Assembly: GCA_031383555.1 (NCBI GenBank)
Contig: JANMZR010000182.1
Location: forward strand, 1-17,310
Length of the DNA stretch: 17,310 nucleotides
Source: JANMZR01 sp031383555
GTDB lineage: Bacteria; Bacteroidota; Bacteroidia; Cytophagales; Spirosomataceae
Direction of reading: 5' to 3'
A model generated the notes under the pieces. It did not search any database. It saw only the letters and a program-made list of their open reading frames with translations, and had not been told where the DNA came from. The translations under genes were made by a program, and so were the position numbers. The first letter of the stretch is position 1; each line of letters opens with the position of its first letter. Below are positions 13,853-17,310 of this stretch, piece after piece.

Positions 13853-16276
13853 ATGGCAAAGAATACATATAGAAAGGTTGAAGAGAAAATAAACCCGCCA
13901 CGAAGCCAAGCAAAATCTCCTAAAAAGGAGTTTGAAATGAGCCCTGAAGGAAAGTTAGGCATGGGCCTTTTTTTTATTATTCTGGGCCTTTTTTTATTTA
14001 TTGCATTTAGTTCCTATTTTTTTACTGGACAAGCCGATCAAAGTCACCTGAATGTTGGTTTGGAAAGTAATAATGGTGATGTGAAGGAAATAAAAAATGC
14101 GCTGGGCATAGTTGGAGCCATGGTAGCCGACTTATTTATATTTCGATGGTTTGGTATTGCAGCATTTCTTTTAGTACCAATTTTGTTTTTCTCAGGAGTT
14201 AAATTGGCCTTCAATAAAAGCCTCGTGAATATTAATAAGCATACCTGGGAAATGCTGTTTTTCATGATTTGGATCAGCTGCTTCCTTGGCTATTTCGTTC
14301 ATCTTTTTGATGCTGAAAGTACTTTGAGCGATTTATCGGGGGGTATTGGCTTTACAATAAGTGTTTATATGCAAAGTATAATTGGCTGGCCATCAATTAT
14401 ATTATTGTTTTTATTGCTTGCACTTTTCCTAATATTTTTCTATAAAATTACCTCTTTCGGAATGTTGATTTCCAAATTTAAAGGAGAAAGTGATTATGAT
14501 GAAGAAAAGCCTAATTACCAAAGAAACCCTGACAATTGGGAGGAGGAATTTATAACCAATGAAACTTTTGAAAAACAAATATTTCAAAAATCTTCAATTG
14601 TTGATGAAACAGACAAAGAGGAAATTGAAAAGCCAGCAAAATACAGCTCTGAGCTTAATTCACCTCCCAAATTATCATTAGAAATAGAAAAGTCGAGTAT
14701 TCAAGAAGATATAGCAGAAGAGCATGAGGCAGATTTAGAGGCGGGTAACCTTGTGAAATCTCATGGACTATATGACTCTACCTTGGATTTGCCCAAATAC
14801 CAATTCCCAACTTTGGATTTGTTAAAAGACTATCAGGCAGATAAAGCACAAGTTTCAAATGAAGAATTAGAAGCCAATTCCAAGAAAATTGTGGAAACTT
14901 TGGGCAATTATGGAATAGGAATTGCCTCAATAAAAGCCACAATTGGGCCTACAGTAACTCTTTATGAGATTATACCTGATGCGGGAGTGCGTATCTCTAA
15001 AATAAAAAGTTTGGAAGATGATATTGCCCTAAGTTTGGCTGCTTTGGGAATTAGAATTATCGCCCCAATACCTGGAAAAGGTACAATTGGTATAGAAGTG
15101 CCTAATAAAAATCGGGAAATGGTTTCTATTAAGTCGTTGATAATGAGCGATAAATTCCAGAAATCAACAATGGATTTGCCAATAGTTTTAGGGAAAACAA
15201 TTTCTAATGATATATTCATCACTGACTTGGCAAAAATGCCTCACCTTCTGATGGCAGGTGCAACAGGTCAAGGAAAATCAGTTGGTTTGAATGTAATAAT
15301 TGCATCCTTAATTTATAAAAAGCACCCTTCTCAATTAAAATTCGTTTTGGTTGACCCCAAAAAGGTAGAGCTAACTTTATTCAATAAGCTTGAAAGGCAT
15401 TTTTTAGCAATGTTGCCGGGTGAAGCAGAGGCTATTATTACCAATACTAAAAAGGTGGTGAATACCCTCAATTCTTTATGTATTGAAATGGACAATCGGT
15501 ATAATTTACTCAAAGATGCAGGTTGTAGAAACTTGAAAGAGTATAATTTGAAATTCGTAAATCGCAAACTAAATCCTGAAAAAGGCCATAAATACTTGCC
15601 ATATATTGTGTTAGTTATTGACGAATTGGCCGACTTAATGATGACAGCTGGTAAGGAAGTAGAGCAACCAATTGCGAGGCTTGCACAATTGGCCCGGGCA
15701 GTTGGCCTACACTTGATTGTTGCTACACAACGGCCATCAGTAAATGTAATTACTGGTATTATCAAAGCCAATTTTCCTGCCCGATTGTCGTTTAAAGTAA
15801 CCTCAAAAATAGACTCACGCACCATATTAGACACAGGAGGCGCCGAACAATTGGTGGGGCAGGGTGACATGTTGCTTTCCACAGGCTCCGAAATATTGCG
15901 TTTGCAATGTGCATTTGTAGACACACCAGAAGTTGACGATGTATGTGATTTTATTGGGGCGCAGCAAGGCTACGACTCGGCTTATATGTTGCCGGAGTTT
16001 GAAGGTGATGAATCAGGTGGTGAGGAGAAGTCTGACTTTGATCCTAACAATCGTGATGCTTATTTTGATGAAGCTGCCAGGTTGGTGGTTAACCACCAAC
16101 AAGGCTCTACTTCATTGATACAAAGGCGATTGAAGCTAGGCTATAATAGGGCAGGTCGACTAATAGATCAATTGGAAGCTGCAAGAATAGTTGGTCCTTT
16201 TGAAGGCTCAAAAGCAAGAGAAGTTTTAATTCAGGATAGCCAGTCGCTTGAGGAATACCTGAAAAACTTGAGCTAG
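13853..16276 (+). CDS. ftsK: DNA translocase FtsK/SpoIIIE family
   Basis: The 807-residue septal ATPase pumps chromosomal DNA and links segregation to division. The N-terminal part has about four membrane helices (roughly 35-56, 96-117, 133-150 and 180-200). An acidic linker follows to about residue 300, short compared with E. coli FtsK. The motor domain begins with the alpha region (YQADKAQVSNEELEANSKKI, GPTVTLYEI) and contains Walker A GATGQGKS at 469-476 and Walker B VLVIDELADLMM with Asp590-Glu591. LARAVGLHLIVATQRPSVNVITG is also typical. The C-terminal gamma winged helix (about 739-807, with STSLIQRRLKLGYNRAGRLIDQLE) recognises orienting DNA sequences. All parts are intact. lolA follows, an order also found in E. 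coli and many Bacteroidota. Confidence 0.97.
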   Translation: MAKNTYRKVEEKINPPRSQAKSPKKEFEMSPEGKLGMGLFFIILGLFLFIAFSSYFFTGQADQSHLNVGLESNNGDVKEIKNALGIVGAMVADLFIFRWFGIAAFLLVPILFFSGVKLAFNKSLVNINKHTWEMLFFMIWISCFLGYFVHLFDAESTLSDLSGGIGFTISVYMQSIIGWPSIILLFLLLALFLIFFYKITSFGMLISKFKGESDYDEEKPNYQRNPDNWEEEFITNETFEKQIFQKSSIVDETDKEEIEKPAKYSSELNSPPKLSLEIEKSSIQEDIAEEHEADLEAGNLVKSHGLYDSTLDLPKYQFPTLDLLKDYQADKAQVSNEELEANSKKIVETLGNYGIGIASIKATIGPTVTLYEIIPDAGVRISKIKSLEDDIALSLAALGIRIIAPIPGKGTIGIEVPNKNREMVSIKSLIMSDKFQKSTMDLPIVLGKTISNDIFITDLAKMPHLLMAGATGQGKSVGLNVIIASLIYKKHPSQLKFVLVDPKKVELTLFNKLERHFLAMLPGEAEAIITNTKKVVNTLNSLCIEMDNRYNLLKDAGCRNLKEYNLKFVNRKLNPEKGHKYLPYIVLVIDELADLMMTAGKEVEQPIARLAQLARAVGLHLIVATQRPSVNVITGIIKANFPARLSFKVTSKIDSRTILDTGGAEQLVGQGDMLLSTGSEILRLQCAFVDTPEVDDVCDFIGAQQGYDSAYMLPEFEGDESGGEEKSDFDPNNRDAYFDEAARLVVNHQQGSTSLIQRRLKLGYNRAGRLIDQLEAARIVGPFEGSKAREVLIQDSQSLEEYLKNLS

Positions 16277-16317
16277 TTTGATTTGAATTTTCATTTTTTA
16301 TTTTAATCCTTATTTCA

Positions 16318-16347
16318 TTTCTTTTAATAGATTTCCTGTTATTTTTG
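16318..16347 (+). promoter_or_regulatory. Candidate promoter of lolA
   Basis: TTTC (16318-16321), an 18-nt spacer, and TATTTTTG (16340-16347), an exact TAnnTTTG match, would give a leader of about 40 nt before the lolA ATG. lolA can thus be expressed apart from ftsK, which ends 113 bp upstream with no visible terminator between them. Confidence 0.5.
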
Positions 16348-16389
16348 TAAATAGAAAAAATTCTAACCGTTTAGAAATAAATCAATTCA

Positions 16390-17043
16390 ATGAAAAAAAC
16401 AACCTTCATTTTTATATTCCAAATTATTTCTGGCTTATTATTTGGTAACACTGGTCCAACCCAAACTGCCGCAGCAAAAGCAAAGGCTGGGGTTATATTA
16501 GATGCAATGAGTAAAAAATATGCAGGTATACCTAGTTTTAATGCAAGCTTTACTTATTCAACAGAGGGCTTAAAAGAAAGTTACAAAGGTGATGTAACGG
16601 TAAAAAGCAAAAAATTCAGGTTAAAATTAGCTGGGCAAGAAATTTTCAATAATGGGCAAACTGTTTCCACTTTTATAAAGGAAACAAACGAAGTTAATAT
16701 CTCAAATTTCGATCCGGCCGAGGAGGGTATTAATCCGGCCAAAATATATACGATTTATAAAAAAGGCTATAAATATACTTTTATTGAGGAGCAAAAGGCG
16801 GGGAAAAGTGTTTATGAAGTGGTGGAACTTACACCAGAGAAAGCAACTAGTCAAATTGCCAAGCTAAGAATTACGGTTGATAAAAAAGATAAATCTGTGA
16901 AATCGTGGAAAATAACCACAAAAGATGGCAAGAAGCAAAATTTTAAAATCGATAAATTTGTCGCTATAAAAGTGCTTTCAGATGGCCATTTTGATTTTGA
17001 CAAAACGAAACATCCAGGTGTTGAAGTAATTGATTTAAGGTAA
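16390..17043 (+). CDS. lolA: LolA-like periplasmic outer-membrane lipoprotein carrier
   Basis: The 217-residue protein has an N-terminal signal peptide (MKKTTFIFIFQIISGLLFG, cleavage near residue 19-22). The mature part follows the Bacteroidota LolA pattern: an opening helix with AKAGVILDAMSKKYAGIPSFNASFTY, then a half-barrel of beta strands (KGDVTVKSKKFRLKLAGQE, NNGQTVSTFIKETNEVNISNF, YTIYKKGYKYTFIEEQ, KLRITVDKKDKSVKSWKI) ending in FDFDKTKHPGVEVIDLR. LolA shuttles lipoproteins from the inner to the outer membrane. The position directly after ftsK supports the call, as this order is found in many Gram-negative genomes. The related LolA-fold families of this phylum are hard to separate, so a paralogue role is possible. 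Confidence 0.88.
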   Translation: MKKTTFIFIFQIISGLLFGNTGPTQTAAAKAKAGVILDAMSKKYAGIPSFNASFTYSTEGLKESYKGDVTVKSKKFRLKLAGQEIFNNGQTVSTFIKETNEVNISNFDPAEEGINPAKIYTIYKKGYKYTFIEEQKAGKSVYEVVELTPEKATSQIAKLRITVDKKDKSVKSWKITTKDGKKQNFKIDKFVAIKVLSDGHFDFDKTKHPGVEVIDLR

Positions 17044-17113
17044 TATTAATAATATTATTTCATGTTCTCTTTTATTTTCTCAAGTTGAATAATATATAAT
17101 TGATTTTTAGGGT
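17044..17113. other. AT-rich intergenic segment after lolA
   Basis: Starts with an ATT/AAT-rich near-palindromic stretch (17041-17059). No convincing terminator or gene is seen. Confidence 0.4.
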
Positions 17114-17301
17114 TTAAATACTCTCTTTTTTTGGTTCAAATATTTGATTAAGTTTATGGCTAATTTCAGCATTTTTGAGCATAATTCCTCTCATCATTAA
17201 CTCTTCATGCAAAGCAAAAAACATTTTTCGAAAATATTCAAATCATTTTCTTTGATTTTACGTTCAATCTCTAATTTGTATTCAGCTGGTTATTTGCTCA
17301 T
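17114..17301 (-). pseudogene. Decayed small gene of unknown function
   Basis: On the minus strand an ATG (17299-17301), directly preceded by an in-frame stop, opens a frame reading MSK-stop-PAEYKLEIERKIKENDLNIFEK. After a one-base shift in an A run it continues as MFFALHEELMMRGIMLKNAE and ends NQIFEPKKESI before TAA at 17114-17116. One CAA-to-TAA change and one lost A in a run of As would explain both breaks and restore a 62-residue, charged, helix-rich protein. The second part also has its own ATG and could be a 36-residue ORF. I do not recognise a family. Chance coding in AT-rich DNA is possible. Confidence 0.4.
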
Positions 17302-17310
17302 TTTTTGTTA

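Noticed and set aside
15331..15924. 197-residue open frame on the minus strand inside ftsK
   Set aside because: It lies antisense to the conserved FtsK motor domain and has the Ser/Asn-rich composition of a frame shadow, with no recognisable domain.
1..17310. CRISPR arrays, insertion sequences or transposon ends
   Set aside because: No regularly spaced repeats, transposase motifs or matching terminal inverted repeats were seen.

Overview
The window is a 17.3 kb stretch of an AT-rich bacterial chromosome. It most likely comes from a member of the Bacteroidota, and I would guess the order Cytophagales. The grounds are near-perfect TAnnTTTG-type -7 promoter boxes (tRNA-Leu, pyrD, lolA), a DUF1501/sulfatase neighbourhood, a LiaF-like/LytS/LytTR trio, the ftsK-lolA pair, and an intergenic RNA-like element of a kind I associate with Flavobacteria and Cytophagia. 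The genus cannot be read from the sequence.

Left part (1-3700): the 3' end of a DUF1501 gene (+), an L-arabinose/L-fucose isomerase-fold protein (+) and, convergent to them, a formylglycine-type S1 sulfatase (-). Together they look like the edge of a locus for breaking down sulfated sugars or glycans, although the substrate cannot be told. Middle part (3700-7200): clpP (-) with a strong terminator, a divergent small XRE-type regulator (+), then tig (trigger factor, -) with an unusual His/Asp tail, and a tRNA-Leu(UAG) gene (-) with its own promoter and terminator. tig and clpP are often adjacent in bacteria. Here they are separated by the regulator gene and a 420-bp AT-rich spacer that carries a 13-bp palindrome and a 12-bp direct repeat spaced exactly 20 bp apart.

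The 7182-7569 gap holds the tRNA promoter and a structured, probably RNA-coding element. It is followed by a full-length bifunctional RelA/SpoT (ppGpp synthetase/hydrolase, +) that appears to start with TTG. From 9840 to 12437 on the minus strand lies a three-gene envelope-stress type operon: LiaF-like membrane protein, LytS-like histidine kinase, LytTR response regulator.

The right part (12663-17043, +) holds pyrD (class 2 dihydroorotate dehydrogenase), ftsK (DNA translocase) and lolA (periplasmic lipoprotein carrier), each with its own candidate promoter. A 23-bp perfect palindrome precedes ftsK. The last ~200 bp contain what looks like a decayed small gene on the minus strand. Most of the window is housekeeping. 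The best candidates for something new are the XRE gene and its repeats between tig and clpP, the ftsK palindrome, the intergenic RNA element and the trigger factor tail.
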